Below the pieces are notes generated by a model that was not told the DNA's origin, did no database searches, and was given only the letters and a program-made list of their open reading frames with translations. Shown in pieces: positions 35,393 through 45,293 of a DNA stretch of 64,000 nt; position 1 is the first letter of the stretch; the number at the start of each line of letters is the position of its first letter. Position numbers and translations under genes: made by a program. The stretch is from Aneurinibacillus thermoaerophilus (lineage in GTDB: Bacteria; Bacillota; Bacilli; Aneurinibacillales; Aneurinibacillaceae), in the NCBI RefSeq assembly GCF_900099925.1, contig NZ_FNDE01000006.1, positions 61,099 to 125,098 of the forward strand, in the 5' to 3' direction.

Positions 35393-35517
35393 TTTTTCCT
35401 CTCCCTTGTTATCTTGTTTTTTAGTGAAAGTTTTTTTATAATTTTACATCACGACTATAATAGGAAGTGAAGAACATGTTCAATTATATAGACGCACAAG
35501 GAAGAAAATAGTTTCTT

Positions 35518-35532
35518 TGGCAATATGTTTGC
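35518..35532 (+). promoter_or_regulatory. Sigma-54-like motif that is also a palindrome
   Basis: TGGCAATATGTTTGC has the correct GG-N10-GC spacing upstream of telA. It is also part of an inverted repeat (TGGCAA-N5-TTGCCA), so it may instead be a repressor site. Confidence 0.25.
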
Positions 35533-35681
35533 CATTGGCATTGAATAAAGGAATCCATGATTTCTATCGTTTTTTTATTGTATGTATACGCTATAATTGA
35601 ATAGTAAAGGGAACTTTTTTATGGTTGTATCGTTTATAATTACAAATGCCTTTGTGGCTTATATATTGGGAGGTGATAGGG

Positions 35682-36833
35682 ATGGATGACTTATCGAACA
35701 CAAATGATCGCCAGCATGCGGATTTTTTATCGTTAACAGAAGCTGCTACCTTGAGAAACGGGCAGTTCGACATTGCGTCCTTGTCGGAAGAAGAACGGAA
35801 GAAAGTACAGGAACTGGCGAAACAGATTGAAGTAAAAGATAGTATGTCTATATTACAATATGGCGTAGGATTGCAGAGTGAAATTTCCCGTTTTTCCGAT
35901 ACTGTTCTCGATCATGTGCGTGCCAAAGACAGCGGTGAAGTAGGACAAGCGCTAACAGAATTAATGCTAAAGGTTAAAGAGGTAGACACCGATACATTAT
36001 CCGGCAGAAGAGGAGGATTTCTTTCTAAAATGCCGGTGCTCGGTTCCCTTGTGAATTCCGGGAAAAAGTTAGTGGCTCAGTATGAAAAGCTGGGCAGCCA
36101 GATAGAGACGATTACGCGTCAATTGAATAAAGCGAATGCGCAATTGTTGAAAGATATTTCTCTGTTGGACACACTTTACGAAAAAAACAGGGAATTTGTA
36201 CGTCAGCTGGATTTATATATTGCTGCAGGCCAGTTGAAATTGCAGGAGCTTGAGCGCGAAGTCCTGCCAGAGTTGAAACGGAAGGCTGAAGCGTCCCAGG
36301 ATCCGGCGGATGTACAGGAATTGAATGATATGGGTCAACTTATCAACCGTTTGGAGAAGAAAATCCATGACCTTATATTGACCCGTATGGTTACCATCCA
36401 ATCGGCGCCACAAATTCGGCTGGTACAAAACAATAACCAGGTATTGGTGGAAAAGATTCAATCCTCTATTCTCACAACTGTGCCGCTTTGGAAAAACCAG
36501 CTGGTTATTGCCATCGGATTGCACAGACAAAAACAGGCGCTCGAGGTGCAAAAACAGGTCGCTGACACCACAAATGAGCTGTTGCTGAAAAATTCGGAAC
36601 TCCTGAAAATGAACGCTATCGGAATTGCCAAAGAAAATGAACGAGGAATTGTCGATATCAGTACGTTGAAGAAAACGCAGGCGAATCTTTTGGAAACGCT
36701 GGAGGAAACGCTGAATATTCAGCGTCAGGGGCGTGAGAAGCGCCGCCAGGCCGAAGCGGAGATCGAAAAGATGCAACAAGAGCTGAAAGACAAGTTGACT
36801 ATGCTTGCGTTGCAACGCCAGAACCACTACTAG
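35682..36833 (+). CDS. TelA/YceH-like toxic anion resistance family protein
   Basis: This 383-residue, mostly alpha-helical, coiled-coil protein starts MDDLSNTNDRQ at the ATG at 35682 behind GGGAGGTGATAGGG. The segments VLGSLVNSGKKLVAQYEKLG, QLNKANAQLLKDISLLDTLY and VRQLDLYIAAGQLKLQELE are typical of the TelA (PF05816) family, linked to tellurite and lantibiotic/envelope stress tolerance. It appears monogenic with its own terminator, without the YceG/TerD genes that often accompany it. Confidence 0.88.
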   Translation: MDDLSNTNDRQHADFLSLTEAATLRNGQFDIASLSEEERKKVQELAKQIEVKDSMSILQYGVGLQSEISRFSDTVLDHVRAKDSGEVGQALTELMLKVKEVDTDTLSGRRGGFLSKMPVLGSLVNSGKKLVAQYEKLGSQIETITRQLNKANAQLLKDISLLDTLYEKNREFVRQLDLYIAAGQLKLQELEREVLPELKRKAEASQDPADVQELNDMGQLINRLEKKIHDLILTRMVTIQSAPQIRLVQNNNQVLVEKIQSSILTTVPLWKNQLVIAIGLHRQKQALEVQKQVADTTNELLLKNSELLKMNAIGIAKENERGIVDISTLKKTQANLLETLEETLNIQRQGREKRRQAEAEIEKMQQELKDKLTMLALQRQNHY

Positions 36834-36843
36834 CAAAGAACGG

Positions 36844-36876
36844 GGCCCCCGTATCATGCAAGAGGGGGCTTTTTTC
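36844..36876 (+). terminator. Terminator after telA
   Basis: GCCCCC and GGGGGC arms followed by TTTTTT. Confidence 0.8.
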
Positions 36877-36987
36877 ATGGTAAAGGAAGCGCGGCAATGC
36901 TTGCAGGTTTTTCTTACATATTTTCATGATTGCTTATTTTGCATATACAGATTGTTCTCTGATCAGAATGGTAAGGAGGAAACCCCT

Positions 36988-37785
36988 TTGAAGCCGTTTT
37001 TGAAGTGGGCAGGGGGAAAATATAAGCTGGTCCCTCATATTAAAGAATTGCTTCCCAAAACCCGGCGCCTGATTGAGCCGTTTGTTGGCAGCGGCGCAGT
37101 TTTTTTAAATATAGAATATGATGAATACCTACTGGGAGATATAAACCGGGACTTAATCAATTTATACAAGACATTGCAGGAAAAAGGGCCGGCATTTATA
37201 CAGTTCTGCAAGTCGTTTTTTACGCCGGAACATAATTCTGAAGAGATGTATTACATATTACGGGAACGATTTAACAGTGAACAGGATATTACGGTAAAAT
37301 CAGCTTTATTTGTATATTTGAATCGTCACGGATATAACGGTCTTTGCCGCTATAATACCAGCGGCAAGTTCAATGTTCCGTTCGGACGTTATAAAAAGCC
37401 GTATTTTCCGGAAGCGGAAATGCATTATTTTTATGAAAAGGCAAAGAGAGCTACATTTGTTTGCGCCGGTTTTACGGATACAATGTATACCGCCCAAGAA
37501 GGCGATGTTATATATTGCGATCCTCCATATGTGCCTTTATCGGAAACAGCGCTATTTACAACTTACAGCGCAGGCGGTTTTGGCAAGGAACAGCAACTCG
37601 AACTGGCGCGCATCGCAAGAGAACTGGCAGACCGAAACATTCCAGTCCTTATTTCCAATCATGAGACCGATTTTACTTTGAAGGCCTATGCCTCTGCCCA
37701 AATTAGAACCTTAGAAGTTCAGCGCAATATAAGTTGTGATCGGAATAATAGAAACAAAGCCAAAGAAGTGCTTGCACTTTTCTAA
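36988..37785 (+). CDS. Orphan DNA adenine methyltransferase (Dam/M.DpnII-like)
   Basis: This 265-residue class D12 adenine methylase starts at a TTG (36988) preceded by AAGGAGGA, giving the canonical MKPFLKWAGGKYKL N-terminus. The SAM motif is PFVGSG and the catalytic motif is DPPY (IYCDPPYVPLS). Such enzymes usually modify GATC. No restriction endonuclease is adjacent, so it is either an orphan regulatory methylase or a relic of a restriction system. An upstream in-frame extension to 36805 overlaps telA and its terminator and is rejected. Confidence 0.88.
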   Translation: MKPFLKWAGGKYKLVPHIKELLPKTRRLIEPFVGSGAVFLNIEYDEYLLGDINRDLINLYKTLQEKGPAFIQFCKSFFTPEHNSEEMYYILRERFNSEQDITVKSALFVYLNRHGYNGLCRYNTSGKFNVPFGRYKKPYFPEAEMHYFYEKAKRATFVCAGFTDTMYTAQEGDVIYCDPPYVPLSETALFTTYSAGGFGKEQQLELARIARELADRNIPVLISNHETDFTLKAYASAQIRTLEVQRNISCDRNNRNKAKEVLALF

Positions 37786-38148
37786 TGTGTAAATGTATAA
37801 CAAATAGCTCATCACTGCTTTTGAGAAATGAAGCGGCCATCACGACGCACGAAATAGGTTGTTAATTTTCTGGTGATGCTATGCCATATGCATGAGACAT
37901 CTAACATTCTTTTCTGTGTAAAAATGGTTGGGAGTACATCTATTTTTACACAGGATGAATGATGATGTCTCTTTTTACTTATTATAGAGATTTTGAACGA
38001 ATGCGATTTTAATTTTCATTCGATTCTAAAAAAAATAAAAAATTATTGCCGAAACAAAATCTCTGTAATATAATAAAAATAACAAATCGGAAACTGTTAT
38101 ATAATATAACCTGCAAGTAAAAAGTCATGGATAGGAGGTTTTTGATTT
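37786..38148 (+). other. Intergenic region with 12-bp inverted repeat
   Basis: No gene seen. CTGTGTAAAAAT (37914-37925) and ATTTTTACACAG (37942-37953) form a perfect stem with a 16-nt loop. The last 120 bp are very AT-rich and should contain the aceB promoter. TAGGAGG precedes the aceB ATG. Confidence 0.5.
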
Positions 38149-39750
38149 ATGGGTACGACAACTTACCCGATAGGCGTTCAGGTTCTTGGAGCGGTACCTG
38201 AAGGATATGCCGAGATTCTTACACCCGAAGCGCTGGGGTTTGTAGCTAAATTGCAAAGGGAGTTCAATAAGACACGGATTTCTTTGCTCCGGAAACGTGA
38301 AGAAAGACAGAAAGAAATTGATGCAGGGAAAATGCCGGATTTTTTACCGGAGACTAAACATATTCGTGACGGTTCGTGGACCATTGCGCCTCTTCCATGG
38401 GATCTGCAAGACAGAAGGGTAGAGATTACCGGACCGGCAGGGGATCGCAAGATGGTAATCAACGCCTTTAATTCGGGTGCGAAGATATTTATGGCAGATT
38501 TTGAAGATGCTAATTCTCCAACTTGGAGGAATACGATTGAAGGTCAAATTAACTTGAGGGATGCGATTAGAAGAACGATTGAGTTTGTAAGCCCTGAAGG
38601 CAAGCGATATGCATTAAAGGAAAACATTGCAACATTAATCGTTCGTCCGCGTGGATGGCATCTGGAGGAAAAGCACGTACTGGTCGATGGGGAACCTGTT
38701 TCCGGCAGTTTGTTCGATTTCGGTCTTTACTTTTATCATAATGTCCACACTCTTTTGAAGAATGGAACAGGGCCATACTTTTATCTTCCGAAGATGGAAA
38801 GCCATTTGGAGGCAAGACTTTGGAATGATGTGTTTGTTTTGGCGCAGAAGGAGCTGGGAATTCCGCAGGGAACAATTAAAGCGACCGTTCTTATCGAAAC
38901 GATTTTAGCAACATTCGAAATGGATGAAATTCTATACGAATTACGTGAACATTCAGCGGGACTAAACTGTGGTCGATGGGACTATATCTTCAGCTACATC
39001 AAGAAGTTTCGTAATCAACAACATGTAATCCTGCCCGATCGTGCAACAGTTACCATGACAGTACCGTTTATGAGGGCCTATACGCAATTGACCATTAAAA
39101 CCTGTCATCGACGGAATGCTCCGGCAATCGGTGGTATGGCAGCCCAAATTCCAATTAAAGGCGACCCGGTAGCGAACCAAGAAGCGTTTAACAAGGTGCG
39201 TGCGGATAAGGAAAGAGAAGCCAGAGATGGTCATGATGGAACTTGGGTGGCTCATCCGGGATTGGTTCCGGTCGCAATGGAAGTATTTGATGAATTAATG
39301 CCAACACCAAATCAAATTCACAAAAAACGTGAGGATGTACAGGTGACGGCTGCGGATCTTCTTGCTGTACCTGAAGGAGCTATTACAGAGGAAGGATTAC
39401 GTACCAATATTAGTGTAGGAATTCAATATATTGAAGCTTGGCTTCGTGGTTCTGGCGCTGTTCCAATCTTTAACCTTATGGAAGATGCGGCTACGGCAGA
39501 AATTTCTCGGGCGCAGGTATGGCAGTGGATTCGTCATCCAAAAGGAATCCTTGATGACGGACGTAAGGTTACTACTGAGTTATTCAAGCAACTGCTTGCT
39601 GAGGAATTAGTAAAAATCGAAAAAACTGTCGGGGAAGATCGTTATTATTCCGGTAAATATCAGCTGGCGAGTGAGTTGTTCTCCAAACTTATCTTGGACG
39701 ATGAGTTTGAAGACTTCTTAACTCTCCCTGGTTATAAATATATTGATTAA
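38149..39750 (+). CDS. aceB: Malate synthase A
   Basis: This 533-residue glyoxylate-shunt enzyme condenses glyoxylate and acetyl-CoA to malate. [33 protein letters not shown] and [16 protein letters not shown] are hallmark segments of the A-type enzyme. It is followed after 23 bp by isocitrate lyase, so the pair makes the complete shunt for growth on acetate, fatty acids or other C2-yielding substrates. Confidence 0.95.
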   Translation: MGTTTYPIGVQVLGAVPEGYAEILTPEALGFVAKLQREFNKTRISLLRKREERQKEIDAGKMPDFLPETKHIRDGSWTIAPLPWDLQDRRVEITGPAGDRKMVINAFNSGAKIFMADFEDANSPTWRNTIEGQINLRDAIRRTIEFVSPEGKRYALKENIATLIVRPRGWHLEEKHVLVDGEPVSGSLFDFGLYFYHNVHTLLKNGTGPYFYLPKMESHLEARLWNDVFVLAQKELGIPQGTIKATVLIETILATFEMDEILYELREHSAGLNCGRWDYIFSYIKKFRNQQHVILPDRATVTMTVPFMRAYTQLTIKTCHRRNAPAIGGMAAQIPIKGDPVANQEAFNKVRADKEREARDGHDGTWVAHPGLVPVAMEVFDELMPTPNQIHKKREDVQVTAADLLAVPEGAITEEGLRTNISVGIQYIEAWLRGSGAVPIFNLMEDAATAEISRAQVWQWIRHPKGILDDGRKVTTELFKQLLAEELVKIEKTVGEDRYYSGKYQLASELFSKLILDDEFEDFLTLPGYKYID

Positions 39751-39773
39751 TTTTTGAAAGGGTGGAAGAGATT

Positions 39774-41054
39774 ATGTTGAAAGAACATTATGTATCCCAA
39801 TTAAAGGAAAGCTGGAAAGATGATCGCTGGAAAGGGGTTGAGAGACCATATTCAGCAGAGGACGTAATTCGGCTCCGTGGCTCTATTCAAATCGAATATA
39901 CACTTGCCCGCATGGGTGCTGAGCGTCTCTGGCATCTCTTAAATACTGAAGACTATATTAATGCGCTTGGCGCTTTAACGGGAAATCAGGCCATTCAACA
40001 AGTAAAAGCCGGGTTAAAAGCTATCTACCTGAGCGGCTGGCAGGTTGCTGCTGATGCGAACCTTGCCGGACATATGTACCCTGACCAGAGCTTGTATCCG
40101 GCAAACAGTGTACCGCATGTCGTAAAGCGTATTAATCAGGCTCTGCAACGTGCAGATCAAATTCATCATGCGGAAGGAAAAAATGATATCTATTGGTTTG
40201 CTCCAATCGTTGCCGATGCTGAGGCAGGATTTGGCGGCCCGTTAAACGTATTCGAAATGATGAAAGCCATGATTGAAGCAGGTGCAGCTGGCGTCCACCT
40301 CGAAGACCAATTATCTTCTGAGAAGAAGTGTGGACACCTGGGTGGTAAAGTTCTGCTGCCAACACAAACCGCTGTTCGCAACCTCATTGCCGCACGATTG
40401 GCTGCCGATGTAATGGGAGTTCCGACTGTATTAATTGCCAGAACAGATGCAAACGCAGCAAACTTAATTACTAGCGATGCCGATCCGTATGATGCTCCGT
40501 TCATTACGGGTGAGCGTACTCCGGAAGGATTTTACCGGACTAAAGCAGGTCTTGATCAGGCGATTGCCAGAGGACTTGCATATGCACCATATGCGGACAT
40601 GATTTGGTGTGAAACTTCTGAACCTAATCTTGAAGAGGCAAGACGCTTCGCCGAAGCGATTCATGAAAAATTCCCTGGAAAACTGCTTGCCTATAACTGC
40701 TCGCCTTCTTTTAACTGGAAGAAGAAGCTGGATGATGAAACCATCGCAAAATTCCAGATTGAACTAGGCAAAATGGGATACAAGTTCCAATTTGTTACCC
40801 TCGCCGGCTTCCATGCTCTTAACTATAGTATGTTTGATTTGGCTCGTGGCTATAAAGAGCGCGGTATGGCGGCGTACTCCGAATTGCAACAGGCAGAGTT
40901 TGCTGCTGAAGAATACGGCTACACTGCGACAAGGCATCAGCGCGAAGTTGGTACCGGTTATTTTGATGAAGTTTCTCAAGTTATTAGCGGCGGAACCTCT
41001 TCCACGATCGCGCTTGCCGGTTCAACAGAAGCCGAACAGTTCACCAAAGCCTAA
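39774..41054 (+). CDS. aceA: Isocitrate lyase
   Basis: This ~427-residue enzyme cleaves isocitrate to glyoxylate and succinate. The catalytic [15 protein letters not shown] motif and [19 protein letters not shown] are clear. The ATG at 39774 follows AAAGGGTGG; GTG 39762 is an in-frame alternative. It is in an operon with aceB. Confidence 0.95.
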   Translation: MLKEHYVSQLKESWKDDRWKGVERPYSAEDVIRLRGSIQIEYTLARMGAERLWHLLNTEDYINALGALTGNQAIQQVKAGLKAIYLSGWQVAADANLAGHMYPDQSLYPANSVPHVVKRINQALQRADQIHHAEGKNDIYWFAPIVADAEAGFGGPLNVFEMMKAMIEAGAAGVHLEDQLSSEKKCGHLGGKVLLPTQTAVRNLIAARLAADVMGVPTVLIARTDANAANLITSDADPYDAPFITGERTPEGFYRTKAGLDQAIARGLAYAPYADMIWCETSEPNLEEARRFAEAIHEKFPGKLLAYNCSPSFNWKKKLDDETIAKFQIELGKMGYKFQFVTLAGFHALNYSMFDLARGYKERGMAAYSELQQAEFAAEEYGYTATRHQREVGTGYFDEVSQVISGGTSSTIALAGSTEAEQFTKA

Positions 41055-41150
41055 TTCACTTTTTCTACTATCTAGGCTGATGAGTTTTATAGATAATTCT
41101 TATTTATTATACAGCACTGGGCAATAAATAGCAAACTGGAGGAATCTAAA

Positions 41151-41276
41151 ATGGAATCGGAATTCCACAAGAATCTTCCGAAAAAAGAATGCATTGAATG
41201 CGGCTGTGAAATTAGAGAACAATACGAATCCTATCTACATCTTTGTGAACGGTGCATAAATAATATGGAAGAATAA
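41151..41276 (+). CDS. YhfH-like small zinc-ribbon protein
   Basis: This 41-residue protein has two metal-binding pairs, CIECGC (Cys14/17/19) and CERC (Cys32/35), with a hydrophobic/aromatic linker (EQYESYLHL). This is the pattern of the YhfH family of Bacilli. The ATG at 41151 is preceded by GGAGGAATCTAAA. Function unknown. Confidence 0.65.
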   Translation: MESEFHKNLPKKECIECGCEIREQYESYLHLCERCINNMEE

Positions 41277-41375
41277 AAGAACAATTAAAATGAATGTATC
41301 CCTGTAGGAATGCCCTTTTTTTGGTGCTTAATGTTAGAATAGAAATCAAATTTTTGCCTGGATATTGGTTTGCTT

Positions 41376-41412
41376 TCAGGATAGGGTTTGCGCCCTATCC
41401 TGAAGTTTTTAT
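41376..41412 (+). terminator. Terminator after the yhfH-like gene
   Basis: TTCAGGATAGGG and CCCTATCCTGAA arms with a 6-nt loop (TTTGCG), followed by GTTTTTA. Confidence 0.82.
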
Positions 41413-41472
41413 ATTTAAAGTAAAAATCCAAATGATAAATATTACTTAAATTTATAGATAGGGGTGGGAGAT

Positions 41473-41889
41473 GTGAAGGGGAAGATTCGATTGGCCCTTC
41501 GGATGTCCATTCAAATTTTATTTTTGTGCGGGCTTAATGAACTGGGAAATCTCATTGTTGAGGTTTCCTGTCTTCCTTTACCCGGAAATTTGATCGGGAT
41601 GTTACTTCTTTTTCTTTTATTAATGATGGGAGCTGTACCATTACATTGGGTTAAAGAAGGTTCTTCCATTTTGTTAAAGCATTTATCTCTCTTTTTTATT
41701 CCGATTGCGGTGGGATTAATGAATTATGGGCATCTTTTTTTACATCAAGGCTGGATTTTTTTGCTTCTTATTTTGATAAGTTTATGGATCGGAATTTACA
41801 CAACTGGGGGTATTTCTCAATTTCTCATCCATAAAAAAGAACATAAGCAAGAAGAATATCTACAAAGGGGAGAGCGACGATATGGATAA
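41473..41889 (+). CDS. CidA/LrgA holin-like protein
   Basis: This ~138-residue protein has four membrane spans and the family signature ELGNLIVEVSCLPLPGNLIGMLLLF (abridged: LPLPGNLIGM). CidA/LrgA proteins act with CidB/LrgB in membrane permeability, murein hydrolase export or pyruvate transport. The GTG at 41473 follows GGGGTGGGAG. It overlaps cidB by 8 bp. Confidence 0.85.
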   Translation: MKGKIRLALRMSIQILFLCGLNELGNLIVEVSCLPLPGNLIGMLLLFLLLMMGAVPLHWVKEGSSILLKHLSLFFIPIAVGLMNYGHLFLHQGWIFLLLILISLWIGIYTTGGISQFLIHKKEHKQEEYLQRGERRYG

Positions 41890-42571
41890 ATTAATCGCGT
41901 TATATACTTTTGCAGTAACGGCTGGAGCTTATATGTGGAGTCTGTTCTTAAATAAAAGATATTCTTCCCCTTTTACCAACCCGGTGTTTGTAAGCACTTT
42001 ACTCATTATTTTTGTTCTTGTATGCAGTAACATTCATTACACGGAATACCAGATCACAAAGGATGTTTTGGCTTTTTTCTTGGGTCCTGCTACAGTGGCA
42101 CTTGCTATCCCGTTATATCAAAACCGAGAAGTTTTATTTCGAAATATCATTCCTTCATTTGCAGGGTTGTTAGCCGGCTCCCTAGTTAGTATAATGGTGA
42201 CCGTTTTTCTGTTAAAAAGCCTGCATCTATCGTCTGAAATTATTCGTTCCATGAGTTTAAAAACTATCACGACCCCTATTGCTATCGAGGTGGCTTCAAT
42301 CATTCACGGAGATGGGATTCTGACCGCTATTTTTGTAATATTAACAGGAATGGTAGGGGCCATGACAGGTCCTTGGATTATGAATAAAATGAAGATTTAT
42401 CATCCTTTATCTAGAGGGCTTGCCTTTGGCACGCAGGCTCATGGGATCGGAACTGCGCAAGCCGCAGCAGAGGGGGAGCTTCAGGCAGCGATCGCTGGAG
42501 TAGCTATGGGGCTCAACGGAATTTTCGTTTCTTTTCTTGCCCCGTTTGTGATTCCGTGGCTTACAAAGTGA
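41882..42571 (+). CDS. CidB/LrgB family protein
   Basis: This 229-residue membrane protein has about six spans. [20 protein letters not shown] and [20 protein letters not shown] are the conserved LrgB segments. It is coupled to cidA by overlap. GGGGAG precedes the ATG. Confidence 0.88.
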   Translation: MDKLIALYTFAVTAGAYMWSLFLNKRYSSPFTNPVFVSTLLIIFVLVCSNIHYTEYQITKDVLAFFLGPATVALAIPLYQNREVLFRNIIPSFAGLLAGSLVSIMVTVFLLKSLHLSSEIIRSMSLKTITTPIAIEVASIIHGDGILTAIFVILTGMVGAMTGPWIMNKMKIYHPLSRGLAFGTQAHGIGTAQAAAEGELQAAIAGVAMGLNGIFVSFLAPFVIPWLTK

Positions 42572-42686
42572 AACCACTTGTTTTTTTACGAAAAAATTAA
42601 GATTACATCTGAACAACGTACAGGCACGCGATAGGCGTTCGCCTCATAGGCTGAAGATAAGGGCGAATAATCTGGGGGTGAACGCG

Positions 42687-43067
42687 ATGGCAGGGTTACT
42701 TACGGTAATCACGATGTTTTTCAGAGACTTGATGCTGTTCGTGTCATACATCAAAAATAATGCGTTTCCGCAACCGTTAAGTGAAGAAGAAGAAAATATG
42801 TATCTGGAACGAATGGCAGAAGGAGATAAGCATGCGCGAAACAGGTTGATTGAACACAATCTGCGTTTGGTGGCTCATATCGTCAAGAAATTTGAAAACA
42901 CAGGGGAAGACAGCGAAGACCTTATCTCCATCGGCACTATCGGTCTCATCAAAGCCATCGAAAGCTACAAGAAAAGCAAAGGAACAAAACTAGCTACATA
43001 TGCCGCACGGTGCATTGAAAATGAGATTCTAATGTCAATAGCAGTGCATAAAAGAGAGGGGAGTTAA
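42687..43067 (+). CDS. sigK: Sigma-K, N-terminal part (SpoIVCB), interrupted by element
   Basis: The pro-sequence ([20 protein letters not shown]) and sigma regions are clearly sigma-[57 protein letters not shown] and [15 protein letters not shown]. True sigma-K sequence ends at codon 116 (ENEILM); the last residues ([10 protein letters not shown]) are read from the inserted element. The next piece ([19 protein letters not shown]) occurs in frame at 61532. The ATG at 42687 follows TGGGGGTG. Sigma-K drives late mother-cell genes in sporulation and needs excision of the insert to be made. Confidence 0.95.
   Translation: MAGLLTVITMFFRDLMLFVSYIKNNAFPQPLSEEEENMYLERMAEGDKHARNRLIEHNLRLVAHIVKKFENTGEDSEDLISIGTIGLIKAIESYKKSKGTKLATYAARCIENEILMSIAVHKREGS
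43023..43034 (+). other. Left attachment core of the sigK element
   Basis: GAGATTCTAATG, matching GAGATTTTAATG at 61520-61531 in 11 of 12 positions. Both cores sit on the same codon phase (E-I-L-M), so excision restores the reading frame. Confidence 0.8.
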
Positions 43068-43261
43068 CTAGGCCCTTCTTTTCTTTTTTATCTTAACATT
43101 CCCCATCGTCATTGTGAATCATCGTGTATGAATGGCCACGATAAAATAAGCGTAAGCAGACATGCAAAACACTAACGAAAAATAAAACTCTGCTTCTGCG
43201 CTTTACCGTAACGAGCGTGTGATGCGTGTGCATTTCTTTAGATGTGCTATGTCGAACAGTG

Positions 43262-43289
43262 TTGATCTATTCCAATGACATGCTATAAT
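43262..43289 (+). promoter_or_regulatory. Promoter of the siderophore importer
   Basis: TTGATC, 16-bp spacer ending in TGC (extended -10), TATAAT. The Fur box begins 20 bp downstream. The rest of 43068-43261 shows no gene, only a hairpin around 43149-43203. Confidence 0.6.
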
Positions 43290-43308
43290 ATTAATTGCGA
43301 ACAATAAT

Positions 43309-43327
43309 GATAATGAATATCATTATC
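43309..43327. promoter_or_regulatory. Fur box
   Basis: GATAATGAATATCATTATC is a 19-bp palindrome that differs from the classical GATAATGATAATCATTATC only at the centre. It is placed to block transcription of the importer when iron is plentiful. Confidence 0.9.
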
Positions 43328-43399
43328 TCTAATTTTGCTCTATCATAGCATGAATTCCATACATAAAACTTACCAGTTACCAAAAGAAAAGGGAAAGTC

Positions 43400-44353
43400 A
43401 TGAAAAAAAGATATTTATTTATTACACTCATTGTTTTGTCATTCATTTCTATTTTTATTGGTGTAAAAGATATATCACCTTTAGATATTTTTGATTTAAC
43501 GGACGATAAAGCTCAAATTTTATTGGTAAGCAGGCTTCCTCGTCTTATTAGCATTATTATTGCCGGCGTAAGTATGAGTATATGCGGCTTAATTATGCAA
43601 CAGCTAAGCAGGAATAAGTTCGTATCTCCGACTACGGCTGGAACGATGGATTCCGCCAGATTAGGAATTTTGGTTTCCTTAATGATATTCACGACGGCGA
43701 GTCCTTTGCAAAAGATGCTCGTTGCTTTTATCTTTGCGTTGCTTGGAACGTTTCTGTTTATGAAAATTTTAGAGAAGATAAAATTCAAAGATACTATTTT
43801 CATACCGTTGGTAGGATTGATGTTTGGTAATATTATCAGCTCCATATCGACTTTTTTTGCTTACAAGTATGATTTAATTCAGAATATGTCTTCATGGTTA
43901 CAAGGTGATTTTTCAATGATTATGAAAGGCCGATATGAGCTTTTGTATATTAGTATTCCTTTGCTCATCATCGCCTATGTTTTTGCCAATAAATTTACTG
44001 TAGCAGGAATGGGCGAGGATTTTTCAAAAAATTTGGGGCTGAACTATAAGCAAGTGGTAAATATAGGATTGATTATTGTAGCCTTAATGACATCTTCAGT
44101 AGTACTGACAGTAGGGATGATTCCTTTTCTAGGCCTTATTATCCCGAACATTGTCACGATATACCGAGGCGATCATTTGAAAAAAAGTCTTTCTCATACA
44201 GCTTTATTAGGGGCGGTATTTGTCCTGTTCTGTGACATACTCGGTCGTATCGTTATCTATCCGTACGAGATTTCAATCAGTCTTACAGTTGGAATCATAG
44301 GAAGTGGTATTTTTGTTTATCTACTGATGAGGAGAAAGGCATATGGGTTATAA
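43400..44353 (+). CDS. yclN: Ferric-siderophore ABC permease, YclN-like
   Basis: This 317-residue FecCD-family permease has about nine membrane spans. LLVSRLPRLISIIIAGVSMSICGLIMQQLSRNKF (abridged: GLIMQQLSRNKFVSPTTAGT) and GMIPFLGLIIPNIVTIYRGD are characteristic of the YclN branch (petrobactin-type catecholate uptake in B. subtilis). It overlaps the next permease by 11 bp and is under a Fur box. Confidence 0.88.
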   Translation: MKKRYLFITLIVLSFISIFIGVKDISPLDIFDLTDDKAQILLVSRLPRLISIIIAGVSMSICGLIMQQLSRNKFVSPTTAGTMDSARLGILVSLMIFTTASPLQKMLVAFIFALLGTFLFMKILEKIKFKDTIFIPLVGLMFGNIISSISTFFAYKYDLIQNMSSWLQGDFSMIMKGRYELLYISIPLLIIAYVFANKFTVAGMGEDFSKNLGLNYKQVVNIGLIIVALMTSSVVLTVGMIPFLGLIIPNIVTIYRGDHLKKSLSHTALLGAVFVLFCDILGRIVIYPYEISISLTVGIIGSGIFVYLLMRRKAYGL

Positions 44354-45293
44354 AGCTAAAACAGGTGTCCTTGCTATTATTGCAGCAATACTCATTGTAC
44401 TTTTTTTATTTATAGATCTTAGTGGAAATTGGGATTATGCCCTTCCGAGAAGAATAAAGAAGGTGCTGGCGATTATGCTAACCGGGGGGGCAATTGCTTT
44501 TGCGACAACAGTATTTCAGACCATTACGAATAACAGAATCTTGACCCCGAGTATATTAGGCTTAGATTCGTTATATATGTTAATACAGACTTTTGTTATT
44601 TTCATATTTGGATCTGCTACGCTAACAATGATGAACAGTAATGTTAACTTTGTGATTTCTGTAGGCTTAATGATTCTGTTTTCGGGAGTGTTATATAAAT
44701 TACTCTTTAAGAGAGAACAGCAAAATATTTATTTTCTGTTATTGATAGGTTTAATTTTTGGAACATTATTCCAAAGTTTATCATCTTTTATGCAAGTGCT
44801 CATCGATCCTAATGAATTTCAGATCGTACAGGATAAGATGTTTGCCAGTTTTAATCATATTAATACTGATCTTCTCGTAATTGCCAGTATTTCTGTGTTC
44901 ATCGTTTCCGTTTATTTTTCAAGGCTTACCAAATACTTGGATGTATTGGCACTGGGAAGAGAACAGGCCATAAACTTGGGGGTAGATTATGATTATGTTG
45001 TAAGAAGGCTATTAATCGTAGTGGCTATCCTTATTTCAATCTCAACGGCCTTGGTTGGCCCCATCACCTTCTTAGGACTGCTTGTAGTGAATGTCACCTA
45101 TGAGTTTTTAAAAACGTATCAACATAAATATTTAATTTTAGGTTCAATTTTCATCAGTATCATTGCATTAGTCGGTGGACAATTGATTGTTGAAAGAGTT
45201 TTCACCTTCTCCACAACATTAAGCGTAATTATCAACTTCATCGGTGGCGTTTACTTTATATATCTACTATTAAGGGAGAATCGATCATGGTAG
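44343..45293 (+). CDS. yclO: Ferric-siderophore ABC permease, YclO-like
   Basis: This 316-residue FecCD-type permease has ALPRRIKKVLAIMLTGGAIA near the start, TNNRILTPSILGLDSLYMLI and VGPITFLGLLVVNVTYEFLK. It forms a heterodimer with the YclN-like protein. Its stop overlaps the ATPase start. Confidence 0.87.
   Translation: MGYKAKTGVLAIIAAILIVLFLFIDLSGNWDYALPRRIKKVLAIMLTGGAIAFATTVFQTITNNRILTPSILGLDSLYMLIQTFVIFIFGSATLTMMNSNVNFVISVGLMILFSGVLYKLLFKREQQNIYFLLLIGLIFGTLFQSLSSFMQVLIDPNEFQIVQDKMFASFNHINTDLLVIASISVFIVSVYFSRLTKYLDVLALGREQAINLGVDYDYVVRRLLIVVAILISISTALVGPITFLGLLVVNVTYEFLKTYQHKYLILGSIFISIIALVGGQLIVERVFTFSTTLSVIINFIGGVYFIYLLLRENRSW

Noticed and set aside
36213..36878. A 221-codon minus-strand open frame inside telA
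   Set aside because: Shadow of the TelA coiled coil; low-complexity Leu/Phe/Arg content reflects the reverse reading of a Lys/Glu/Gln-rich gene.
36805..36987. N-terminal extension of the adenine methylase
   Set aside because: It overlaps the end of telA and crosses its terminator; the TTG at 36988 has a strong ribosome site and gives the canonical N-terminus.
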